NCBI GenBank assembly: GCA_025353305.1
Contig: JANXQX010000013.1
Location: 34,259 to 98,258, forward strand
From: Holophagaceae bacterium
GTDB lineage: Bacteria; Acidobacteriota; Holophagae; Holophagales; Holophagaceae
Reading direction: 5' to 3'
Length of the DNA stretch: 64,000 bases
The notes beneath the pieces were generated by a model. It made no database searches. It was given only the letters and a program-made list of their open reading frames with translations, and had not been told where the DNA came from. The position numbers and the translations under genes are program-made. Shown one piece after another: positions 51,005-59,110 of the stretch (positions are counted from its first letter, which is position 1; every line of letters starts with the position of its first letter).

Positions 51005-52033
51005 TCACAGCCCCCGCCCTGCGCTCTTCCCGGCGCTGCGCAGGTCCTGACACGCACGGGTCACGCGGTCGGCCATGCTCTGCTCGGCTTTTTTGAGATA
51101 GGGCCGCGGGTCATACGTCTTCTTGTTGCCCACATCGCCATCGACCTTCAGCACGCCGTCGTAGTTCTTGAACATGTGGTCGGCGATGGGGCGGGTGAAG
51201 GCGTATTGGGTATCTGTGTCGATGTTCATCTTGACGACACCGTAGTCCAGGGTTTCGTGGATCTCTTCGAGGCTGGAGCCTGAACCGCCGTGGAAGACCA
51301 GCATCGCGTTGGCCCCCTCGCAGGCTGTGGCGATGGCCGCCTGGCCATCCCGCAGGATGGTGGGCTTGAGCTGCACGTTGCCCGGTTTGTACACGCCGTG
51401 CACGTTGCCGAACGTGGCCGCCAGCATGTAGGTGCCGATGGGCGCGAGCGCCCGGTGCACCGCCACCATGTCCTGGGGCGTGGTGTAGAGCTTATCCTTG
51501 CCCACACTGCTGGTGTCGTGGCCGTCTTCCTCACCGCCCACCACGCCGATCTCCATTTCCAGGATCAGGTTCACGGCCGCGCACCGCTTCAGGAGTTCGG
51601 CCGACATGCGGATGTTTTCTTCCAGCGCCAGTTCGCTGCCATCGAACATGTGGGCGCTGAACAGGTTCCCCTGCCCTGCTGCGGCACGGCGCTCGGCCTC
51701 GACAAGGAGAGGCAGCACAAAGCCGTTAAGGTACTTTGGAGCGCAGTGGTCGGTGTGCAGAGCCACGTTCACATCGTATTCCCGTGCCATCAGGTGCACG
51801 TATTCCGCCATGGCGATGGCGCCCTTGGCCATGTCCTTCACACCCAGACCGCTGAAGAATTCCGCGCCGCCGGTGGAGATCTGCACGATGCCATCGGCAT
51901 TGGCCTGCTTGAGGCCCAGCAGCACAGCGTTCACGGTCTCCGTGGAGGTCACGTTGAAGGCCGGGTAGGCGAACTTCCCGTCCTTGGCGAGTTGCAGCAT
52001 TTTCAGGTATTGCTTGCGGTTGACCACGGCCAT
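51005..52033 (-). CDS. fbaA: Class II fructose-bisphosphate aldolase
   Basis: 342-residue zinc-dependent aldolase: FAYPAFNVTSTETVNAVLLG, NVALHTDHCAPKYLNG (zinc histidine), LEMEIGVVGGEEDGHD, and LVFHGGSGSSLEEIHETLDYGVVKMNIDTDTQ. The match covers the whole length. The ATG at 52033 follows GAGG by six bases. The class I aldolase at 38.9 kb is unrelated in sequence; both use fructose-1,6-bisphosphate. Confidence 0.93.
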   Translation of the reverse strand: MAVVNRKQYLKMLQLAKDGKFAYPAFNVTSTETVNAVLLGLKQANADGIVQISTGGAEFFSGLGVKDMAKGAIAMAEYVHLMAREYDVNVALHTDHCAPKYLNGFVLPLLVEAERRAAAGQGNLFSAHMFDGSELALEENIRMSAELLKRCAAVNLILEMEIGVVGGEEDGHDTSSVGKDKLYTTPQDMVAVHRALAPIGTYMLAATFGNVHGVYKPGNVQLKPTILRDGQAAIATACEGANAMLVFHGGSGSSLEEIHETLDYGVVKMNIDTDTQYAFTRPIADHMFKNYDGVLKVDGDVGNKKTYDPRPYLKKAEQSMADRVTRACQDLRSAGKSAGRGL

Positions 52034-52183
52034 GGGAAACCTCGCGAGAGCCACCAGGATAGTCCGCGTGCCGAGATCCCCCAAGAGTTCTGAATGACCT
52101 AGCAGGCTCCACGGCCATCAGGTGACAGTCCAACAGGCAAGAGACCGGGTAGCATCAAAGTCATTCCCACGATTGGGGTTTCT

Positions 52184-53033
52184 GTGGTTCAAGACCTTCG
52201 CAAGGCTTTGGCAGCCCTCGCCCTCTCTGCCCTGCCATTGCTGGGCCAGGAGTTGGTTCCACCGGAATCCAAGACTGAAGTGATTGCAAACCCCTGGATT
52301 CTTCATCTGATGGGATACGGGCTGTGCCAAAGATCCTGTAGGAGGACACCCTTTATACCTTCACGGCGCCTTCGCGTTGGGACAAGAAGGAGTGGCTTCA
52401 GGCAGGCGCGGGCTTAACCGCCGTAATAGCTACAGCCCTGTTGCTGGACACCCGTGTGCGCGACGAGTCCCAGCGCCACCGCAGCCCAGAGACCGACAAG
52501 GTCGCGGAGAAAATCCAACTCTTTGGCAGCAGCTACGCCATCGGGGTCATCGGTGGATTCTGGGCCTACGGCAAGCTCGCTGGCGACTCGGACGCCGTGC
52601 ACACGGGCCTTGATGCCGCCGAGGCTAGCCTAATCGCGACGGCTGTCATCGGGCCTCTCATCAAGTCGGCGGTGGGGTGCAGTCGTCCTTCAGCTCAAGA
52701 GGGTGCCTTCCACTTCGAACCTTTCAGTGGCGCCGTGTCTTTTCCTTCGGGCCATACAACCGAGGCTTTCACCGTGGCCACGCTAATCTCCGAGCATTAT
52801 CCTCAATTCTGGGTGCAGTTCCTTTCCTACGGAATCGCGGCTCTGGTGGGGGCTGCAAGGATTCAACAGAATGCACATTTCAATTCGGATGTCCTAGCCT
52901 CGGATCCTTGGTTGGCCACACAGTGGTGCTCCGCAATGGGGAGCGGCGCAGAGGTCCGGGCGAGCTCATGATAGCCCTGACCTCGAGTTTCGGTACGGGC
53001 TACCAGGGAGCCGCCCTCTCGGTACGATTCTAA
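52184..53033 (+). pseudogene. PAP2-family phosphatase, broken by two frameshifts
   Basis: Three frames are needed to read one PAP2 protein. Frame 1 gives the signal peptide (LAALALSALPLLGQELV). Frame 2, from about 52341, gives TFTAPSRWDKKEWLQAG, VGCSRPSAQEGAFHFEPFSG and SFPSGHTTEAFTVATLI (the phosphatase motifs), then IQQNAHFNSDVLAS. Frame 3, from about 52902, gives GSLVGHTVVLRNGERR to the end. The catalytic motifs are intact, but the gene cannot be read through without shifts at about 52330 and 52900. A stop codon also lies at the first junction. Confidence 0.78.
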
Positions 53034-53070
53034 TTGTTCACATTGTCTGTGAAGCCTAAGGCCTTATTCT

Positions 53071-54591
53071 GTGGCCATGCGCATCGCGGCCATTGACGTA
53101 GGTTCCAACTCAATCCACCTGGTGGTGGTGGAGAGCGGTGGTAATGGCGATCACCATGTGCTGGCCAGGGAAAAGGCCATGGTGCGCCTTGCGCGGGGGG
53201 GCGCCAAGAGCGGCCGCATCGGTGAAGAAGCCTTTGCCGCGGGCCTGGAAGTCCTGGGAAAGATGAAGCGCATCATCGATTCCTTCGAGTGCGAAACCCT
53301 CATGGCTTGTGGCACTGCGGCCCTGAGGGACGCCGCCAATTCCGCTGAGTTCGTGGCCGAGGCTACGAAAATCGGCATTCCCATCCGGGTGATTTCAGGC
53401 GAAGAAGAAGCCCGCCTGATTCATCAGGCCGTGAGCCACGCCATCCCCTTCCCTGAGGAGCCGGTGGTGCTCATGGATATAGGCGGTGGCAGCACCGAAA
53501 TGACCTGGGTCAATATGGGCCGCATCGATGCCAGCATTTCCATTCCCTGGGGTTTGCAGCGGCTGGCGGATACCTGTGCCACGGCGGATCTTCCCACAGC
53601 CAAGGATCTGAAATCTGTCTATTCCCTGATCCGCAAAGCGCTTAAAAAGGCGCGCAAAAGGTTGCCCAGGAATTTGCCGAAAGCGCGGTTGGTGCTGGGC
53701 ACCTCGGGTACCCTGGAAGACCTGGGCCGTGGAGCCAGTGGAGCCTACGTTTTCACAACGGAGCAACTTCGCCCCTTCCGCCAGAAGCTTTGGCACAACA
53801 ATTCGAAGAACCGCATAGATAAGCTCGGTGTGGATCCCAAGCGCGCTGATGTGCTTCATGTGGGCGCCTCCTGGGCTTCGGCATTATTGGAGTGGGTGGG
53901 TGCCAGTGAAGTCCGTGTGCTGCCGGTTGGGCTTCGCGAAGGCATGATCTGGGAGGCCCTCAAGCACGGTGGCGTGGCCATTCCGCCCTTATCGGAAAGG
54001 CGCCGCTCATCGGTGGAGCAACTGGCTTCACGGCTGGACCCGGACCCGGGCCACAGCTTTCACGTGCAACGTTTATCGGACCGGCTTTTTCTCGGGCTGC
54101 GACCGCATTTCGAGCTGGGCGACCCGGAGCGCGAATGGCTCTCCTACGCCGCGCGGCTCCACGATGTGGGCTTTTCCATTTCCGAAAAGGGACACCACAA
54201 GCATGGCGCGTACCTCATCCGCAACGCCGCGCTGCAGGGCTTCTGGCCCGAGGAAGTCGAGATTCTCTCCCAGGTGGTGCGCCATCACCGCGGCAAAGCG
54301 CCAGACCCGAACAAGCACGAGGCTTTTCTGCAGCTGGAACCCTGGCATCGGAATGTCGTCGAAAAACTCTGCGCCATCCTGCGCGTCGCCGACGCCTTGG
54401 ATCGCCGACGCCGGCAATCCGTTCACAGCCTCCGGGTTGAAAATGTGGGCGATGAACTGAGCCTTGTCCTGGAAGCCGCAGGCGATCTCCGGGCCGAACT
54501 GGAAGCCGTGGAAGACAAAGGTAGAATGCTGTTCGAAATGCTGGAAATGCCGGTGAAGATCAGGGTGGAAAGCAGCGGGCTGGCGGATTGA
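53071..54591 (+). CDS. ppx: Ppx/GppA exopolyphosphatase with C-terminal HD domain
   Basis: 506 residues. The N-terminal ASKHA fold has RIAAIDVGSNSIHLVVVE and ACGTAALRDAANSAEFV, RVISGEEEARLIHQAVSHA and VVLMDIGGGSTEMTWVN. The C-terminal half has an HD-type helical domain (YAARLHDVGFSISEKGHHKH). It degrades polyphosphate or pppGpp. Start: GTG at 53071 has AAGG nine bases upstream; ATG at 53077 begins the fold and is equally possible. Confidence 0.9.
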   Translation: MAMRIAAIDVGSNSIHLVVVESGGNGDHHVLAREKAMVRLARGGAKSGRIGEEAFAAGLEVLGKMKRIIDSFECETLMACGTAALRDAANSAEFVAEATKIGIPIRVISGEEEARLIHQAVSHAIPFPEEPVVLMDIGGGSTEMTWVNMGRIDASISIPWGLQRLADTCATADLPTAKDLKSVYSLIRKALKKARKRLPRNLPKARLVLGTSGTLEDLGRGASGAYVFTTEQLRPFRQKLWHNNSKNRIDKLGVDPKRADVLHVGASWASALLEWVGASEVRVLPVGLREGMIWEALKHGGVAIPPLSERRRSSVEQLASRLDPDPGHSFHVQRLSDRLFLGLRPHFELGDPEREWLSYAARLHDVGFSISEKGHHKHGAYLIRNAALQGFWPEEVEILSQVVRHHRGKAPDPNKHEAFLQLEPWHRNVVEKLCAILRVADALDRRRRQSVHSLRVENVGDELSLVLEAAGDLRAELEAVEDKGRMLFEMLEMPVKIRVESSGLAD

Positions 54592-54616
54592 GATTGGGGC
54601 GGACGGGTAGTAAAAC

Positions 54617-54659
54617 ACCACGTGGAGGAGGGTTCCCGCCTCCGCGTGGTTCGTTTTTT
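54617..54659 (+). terminator. Rho-independent terminator of ppx
   Basis: ACCACGTGGAGG and CCTCCGCGTGGT make a 12-bp stem with one G-T pair; six T residues follow at 54654-54659. It lies between ppx and pyrC and separates their transcripts. Confidence 0.9.
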
Positions 54660-54701
54660 CGCCCGAGCCTCCGCTACCATTAGGCAACCCGGAGATGACC
54701 G

Positions 54702-55997
54702 ATGTCCCTGCTCGTGAAGAACGCCCGAATCCTGGACCCGGCCCAGAAGTTGGATGTCCTGGGCTCGCTGCTGGTGGTGGAGGGTGTCGTCACGGCCGTC
54801 GGCGCAGAGGCTGAACGGGATCCTCTTGCCGTCGCGGCCACCGAAATCCTGGATGCCGGCGGCAAACTGCTCACGCCCGGATTCATCGACCTTCACGTGC
54901 ATTTCAGGGAGCCGGGCCAGACACAAAAGGAATCCATCGAAACGGGTTCCCGCGCCGCAGTGGCCGGTGGTTTCACCGCGGTTTGCGCCATGGCCAATAC
55001 CCGGCCCGCCAATGACTCCGTCGCCATCACCGAACTGATGCTCACCAAGGCCAACGCCGCAGGGCTCTGCCGCTACTTTCCGCTGGGCGCCCTCACCAAG
55101 GGCATGGAGGGTGATGATCTTTGTGATTTCGGGACACTGAAAGCGAGTGGTTGCGTGGCTTTCAGCGATGACGGGCTGCCGGTGATGAACGCCGAGATCA
55201 TGCGCCGGGCGCTGGAATACACCGCCTGGCTCAACATTCCCATCGTCGCCCACGAGGAGGACAAACAGCTTGCGGGAGAGGGCTATATGCACCGGGGTAC
55301 AGTGAGCGCCGCCCTGGGCTGCCTGGGCATTCCCAGCGCCGCGGAAGAAGCCATGGTGGCCCGGGACATCGTACTGGCGGAGCACACCGGAGGCCACTTG
55401 CACCTGGCGCACCTCAGCACCTCGGGCTCGCTTCGGATGGTGCGGGAAGCAAAATCCCGGGGCCTGAAAGTCACTTGCGAGGTGACCCCCCACCACTTCG
55501 CGCTGACAGACAAGGAGTTGATGAAGTTCGATTCGGATTACAAGATGAATCCGCCCCTGCGCACCGAGGCGGATCTCGAAGCGGTGCTGCAGGCCCTGGC
55601 CGACGGCACCGTGGACGCCATCGCCACGGATCACGCCCCTCACGGCTGGGATGACAAAGAGGTCGAACTCCCCATCGCGGCCTTCGGTGTCATCGGCCTG
55701 GAAACCGCCTTCCCGCTAACCCTGCAACTGCTGGTGAAGAAGAACATCATCACGCTGGAAAAGGCCATTTCCCTGCTCACCTGGGAACCCGCGAATGTCT
55801 TTCATCTGGACGAAAAAGGCCTTGGCTGTTTGAAGGTCGGTGCCCCGGCGGATTTCACGCTCATAGACCTGAACGGCACAGTGAAAGTGGACCGTGCCTT
55901 CATCCAAAGCCGCAGCTACAACACGCCGTTCAAGGGTTGGGAACTGCCGGGGAAGATCGTAGGAACCTGGATGGGCGGGAAACGAGTTTGGGGTTAG
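54702..55997 (+). CDS. pyrC: Dihydroorotase
   Basis: Closes the pyrimidine ring (carbamoyl aspartate to dihydroorotate). 431 residues with FIDLHVHFREPGQTQKESIE (metal histidines), AVCAMANTRPANDSV, LSTSGSLRMVREAKSRGLKV, CEVTPHHFALTD and AIATDHAPHG with the catalytic aspartate. It is the type with a long N-terminal sheet (KNARILDPAQKLDVLGSLLV). No pyrB or other pyrimidine gene is adjacent. Confidence 0.93.
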   Translation: MSLLVKNARILDPAQKLDVLGSLLVVEGVVTAVGAEAERDPLAVAATEILDAGGKLLTPGFIDLHVHFREPGQTQKESIETGSRAAVAGGFTAVCAMANTRPANDSVAITELMLTKANAAGLCRYFPLGALTKGMEGDDLCDFGTLKASGCVAFSDDGLPVMNAEIMRRALEYTAWLNIPIVAHEEDKQLAGEGYMHRGTVSAALGCLGIPSAAEEAMVARDIVLAEHTGGHLHLAHLSTSGSLRMVREAKSRGLKVTCEVTPHHFALTDKELMKFDSDYKMNPPLRTEADLEAVLQALADGTVDAIATDHAPHGWDDKEVELPIAAFGVIGLETAFPLTLQLLVKKNIITLEKAISLLTWEPANVFHLDEKGLGCLKVGAPADFTLIDLNGTVKVDRAFIQSRSYNTPFKGWELPGKIVGTWMGGKRVWG

Positions 55998-56046
55998 ATT
56001 TCATGGCCCCAGGAAATCGCCGCCGCCATCCGTTTCCTGGCCTCGG

Positions 56047-56484
56047 TCAATCCGTCAGAGTGGCCAATAGGGTCTGCGCCTGCCTTTTGCCCAGTTTCCT
56101 GAGGGCGGCTATTCCAGCCAACTGCTGCTGCCGTGGTCGGGACTTCCCTGTCTCCCAGTTGTAGACAGACTGTGCTGACACGCCCAGAAGAAGACCAAAA
56201 TCCCCTGCAGACACCCCAAGCTTCTGCCTCTGGGCGGCAAGCCTTCGGGCACTGAATCGATGGCGAGTCGTTCCCTCCCCTTCCGCCTCTGGAGTTATCT
56301 TCCTGACCCCCTTTTTCTCAAGCTGGCCATTCTTCTTTTCCAGATCAGCCACACGTCGCTTCAACCCGGCAATTTCAGACCGATAGAGAGCTGAAGCCTT
56401 CTTCAGTCCCTCCACTTCCTTCCGAACTTCCTTTCTAGCCAGACGGACAATTTCATCCTTAAGGACAGTCGCAAAGTTTGGCAT
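56047..56484 (-). CDS. Coiled-coil protein with C-terminal XRE-type HTH
   Basis: 145 residues. The N-terminal half is a charged coiled coil (DEIVRLARKEVRKEVEGLKK, RVADLEKKNGQLEKKG). The C-terminal half has an XRE helix-turn-helix: RLAAQRQKLGVSAGDFGLLLGVSAQSVYNWETGKSRPRQQ. Similar proteins, starting MPNFATVLK, occur widely in Gram-negative bacteria, without known function. AAGGGGAG lies seven bases before the ATG. It probably dimerises by the coiled coil to bind DNA. Confidence 0.8.
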   Translation of the reverse strand: MPNFATVLKDEIVRLARKEVRKEVEGLKKASALYRSEIAGLKRRVADLEKKNGQLEKKGVRKITPEAEGEGTTRHRFSARRLAAQRQKLGVSAGDFGLLLGVSAQSVYNWETGKSRPRQQQLAGIAALRKLGKRQAQTLLATLTD

Positions 56485-56630
56485 TTATATTCTCCCCTTC
56501 GAGGATCCTGAGTTGGGAATCCCTGCCTCCATTCTAATTTAGGTTGATGGGGCAATCCTACCCAATTCTAAGATTGATGTGATGTCTAACTATCAAACGG
56601 GCACGATGGGGGACACCTTATACTTCTACC

Positions 56631-57176
56631 ATGACCATTTCCTCGAACAACTGGCGCTGGGCTGCGATCACTGGGCTTTGGATCCTGGTGGCGAGCATCG
56701 GCTTCGTGGTTCTGGTGCAGGGCATGCTGGTGTTCTTCGCGCCTTTCGGGGAATGGCAGGTGCCTGGCATCGCCAAGGTCGAGATCCTGCTCGTTGAACG
56801 GGATGAGCAGGGCCGCATCACTGGGAAGGTAGATGTGAAACGCGAAGGGCATGAACGCACACTCACCCTGCTCAAGGAAGAATGCCTGAAAATCGAGGCC
56901 GAAGAAGAGATCTGGATCCTGGACAACTATTTCGCCGGGGGCGCCCGGCCCGACCAGTTCCTGCTGACACCCTGGCGCCTGCTCACGGAATATCCAGAGC
57001 CTCTATTATTGCTGGCGCTCCTGGCAATCCGCCGCCTCCGCCGGTCCCAAGCCAAGGCGGTCGAGGAGGTTCCCGATCAGCCGCGGGCCGTGTGGCGGGA
57101 TGAGTTCCATATGAAGGCGGCGAGATTCTCCGAGACCCTGAGGCCCAAGGACCCCGAAGAGCTTGGGAAACCTTGA
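56631..57176 (+). CDS. Two-helix membrane protein of unknown function
   Basis: 181 residues: a first membrane helix (ITGLWILVASIGFVVLVQGMLVF), an extracytoplasmic region of about 80 residues with many acidic residues (LLVERDEQGRITGKVDVKRE, KIEAEEEIWILDNYFAGGAR), a second helix (PEPLLLLALLAI), and a basic/charged cytoplasmic tail. I do not recognise a family. No strong ribosome site is visible before the ATG. Confidence 0.6.
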   Translation: MTISSNNWRWAAITGLWILVASIGFVVLVQGMLVFFAPFGEWQVPGIAKVEILLVERDEQGRITGKVDVKREGHERTLTLLKEECLKIEAEEEIWILDNYFAGGARPDQFLLTPWRLLTEYPEPLLLLALLAIRRLRRSQAKAVEEVPDQPRAVWRDEFHMKAARFSETLRPKDPEELGKP

Positions 57177-57310
57177 TAGGGGACGGAGTGGAACCGGATT
57201 GAGATCTGGTATGGGCCTGAACCCAACTGGTCCAGCCGGATCTTTCAAAACTGGTCCATGCGCCCTGCTTTCGTATGCCCTATTGTTTACTTCGGCATTC
57301 CTAATCACCC

Positions 57311-57335
57311 CTGCCCATGCGGGCAGCCATTTTTT
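57311..57335 (+). terminator. Hairpin with T-tract in the leader of the C13-like peptidase gene
   Basis: CTGCCC-ATGC-GGGCAG (57311-57326) followed by T at 57330-57335. It lies 135 bases after the membrane-protein stop and 13 bases before the peptidase ATG. It may end the upstream transcript, or act as an attenuator if transcription starts before it. Confidence 0.5.
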
Positions 57336-57347
57336 GAAAGGCATTCT

Positions 57348-58580
57348 ATGAAGCCATTTCTCTCTCTCCTCTGCGCCCTTGCGGCGGGCTCGGTGGCGCT
57401 CAGCGCCCAACTCCCCCCCCAAACCAACGCCCAGCTCAAGATTTCGCAGCTGAAGGTGTTTCCTAAGCTCCGTACCACGGAGATGTTGAAGAGCCTCACC
57501 AAGCAAGTGACCCTGGAAGGCTACTTCTACGACGGCTCCATTCCGATGATCGTGGATGACATCGAGAAGGTTCGAATGGACAAGCCCTTGTCCCCTGATT
57601 CCTACGTCCCCCTGCTGGGACACCAAGGTCAGCTCAAGTGGGGGGATCATGTGCGGGTCACCGGTAAGCTGGAAAAGGGTACAGCCCATCTTGCGCATGA
57701 GACCGCTGTCCTTCGCCTGACGGGTCCCGCCAATTTGCAGGTCGTCACCAAGTCGCCCCTGAACTGGGGTGAGAAACTCAACCTGCGGATCGATCCCGCC
57801 GTGCTCAAGGGCATCATCGCCGCCATGAATGCGCCGCACGCGGTGCTCATCGCGGGAGGGTGGAGTCCGGCTGACAGCCATATCCGCTACTGGAACGACC
57901 TGAAGACCATGTACGCCATCCTGGTATCCCAAGGCTATCCCAAGGCCAACATCACCGTTCTGTACGCCGACGGGGTGGCCAGGGATGGCGCCATGCCGGT
58001 CAACTACAGCGCCACCGCGGCAAACATCAATACCGTCTTCACCTCTTTGGCCGGGAAGTCCGGCGCGGGATCCACGGTCTACATCATGAGCAATGACCAC
58101 GGAACCCAATTGGCGGGAGGCCACACCGGCCTCTGCCTCTGGAACTACCAGGTCATGAGCGACACCGATTTCGCCGCCCAGGTCGATAAGGTCAAGACCT
58201 TCAAAAAAATGGTCATCCAGATGAAGCACTGTTTCAGCGGCGGATTCGTGGCGCCTCTGACCAAGACGAATCGCATCGTCATGTCCTCCTGCAGCCCCAC
58301 GCAGGTCTCCTGGTCCAATTCCACCGCCACCTTCGGTGAATTCACCTTCTGGTATTTCTCGGCCTTCCTGGGGCACAAACCCGATGGCAGCGGTGCTGTG
58401 AATGCCGACGCCAATGGGGACGGCAAGATCTCCATCCTGGAGGCCTACAATTTTGCCCGCAGCCACGATACGGCCAATGAGCAACCCCACTACGATGACA
58501 ACGGGATGCCGCCCTCCCAGACCGTCGCTGTGCCCTTCGGTGGAGACGGGGCCCTGGGCGCCGCAACCTTCCTGAAGTAA
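57348..58580 (+). CDS. Secreted C13-like (legumain/caspase-fold) peptidase
   Basis: 410 residues with a signal peptide (LLCALAAGSVALSAQ), an N-terminal domain of about residues 40-130 shared with the downstream small gene (VTLEGYFYDGSIPMIVDDIE), and a clan-CD peptidase domain: VLIAGGWSPADSHIRYWND, VYIMSNDHGTQ (His251) and MKHCFSGGF (Cys295). A calcium-binding EF-hand-like loop, DANGDGKISILEA (353-365), lies near the end. Legumain-type enzymes cut after Asn/Asp, but the S1 site is not readable. The ATG at 57348 follows AAGG by seven bases. Confidence 0.75.
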   Translation: MKPFLSLLCALAAGSVALSAQLPPQTNAQLKISQLKVFPKLRTTEMLKSLTKQVTLEGYFYDGSIPMIVDDIEKVRMDKPLSPDSYVPLLGHQGQLKWGDHVRVTGKLEKGTAHLAHETAVLRLTGPANLQVVTKSPLNWGEKLNLRIDPAVLKGIIAAMNAPHAVLIAGGWSPADSHIRYWNDLKTMYAILVSQGYPKANITVLYADGVARDGAMPVNYSATAANINTVFTSLAGKSGAGSTVYIMSNDHGTQLAGGHTGLCLWNYQVMSDTDFAAQVDKVKTFKKMVIQMKHCFSGGFVAPLTKTNRIVMSSCSPTQVSWSNSTATFGEFTFWYFSAFLGHKPDGSGAVNADANGDGKISILEAYNFARSHDTANEQPHYDDNGMPPSQTVAVPFGGDGALGAATFLK

Positions 58581-58673
58581 CAGGTACCTGCGACAGGTCT
58601 TTTCAGCAGATCGCCCTTGAAGGCACGAGCATCCCGGGCCCTCAAGGGCGATACTTCTAGGCGGAGGTGCATC

Positions 58674-59096
58674 ATAAACCACTCCTTTCCTCTTCTCTGC
58701 GCCGCTTCAGCCGTATGCCTGTTCTCGACCGCACAGGCGCCAGCCCCACCGGCAACGCCTCCGATCGGAGTTACCCCCATGAAGGCCCTCGCCAAAATTC
58801 GCACTCCGGAATTACTGCGGCACTTGAACAAGAAAGTGACCATCGAGGGGTATTTCTACGATGGCTCCATCCCCATGCTTCTGGATGACTTCGAGAAGAT
58901 CCGCATCAACTCGATGCTCACCCAGGATTCCTACATCCCCCTGGTGGGCCGCAAACTGAAGCTCAAGTGGGGTGATCACGTGAAAGTGACCGGGATGTTG
59001 GAAGCCGGCAAACCCCCGCTGGAGCACGAGCAGGCCGTGCTGCGGGTGAAGTCCTCGTCCAAAGTGGTGATGGTCCAGGCGAGTTCTGTAAACTGA
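58674..59096 (+). CDS. Standalone paralogue of the peptidase N-domain (ATA start suspected)
   Basis: 140 residues: a signal peptide (FPLLCAASAVCLFSTAQA) and a domain (KVTIEGYFYDGSIPMLLDDF, LKLKWGDHVKVTGMLEAG) clearly paralogous to residues 40-130 of the C13-like peptidase just upstream. No peptidase domain follows. The best start is an ATA codon six bases after GCGGAGG; the in-frame TTG at 58617 lacks a ribosome site and would hide the signal peptide. Possible role as an inhibitor, chaperone or partner of the peptidase is inference. Confidence 0.6.
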   Translation: MNHSFPLLCAASAVCLFSTAQAPAPPATPPIGVTPMKALAKIRTPELLRHLNKKVTIEGYFYDGSIPMLLDDFEKIRINSMLTQDSYIPLVGRKLKLKWGDHVKVTGMLEAGKPPLEHEQAVLRVKSSSKVVMVQASSVN

Positions 59097-59110
59097 ACCG
59101 TTGATTGATT

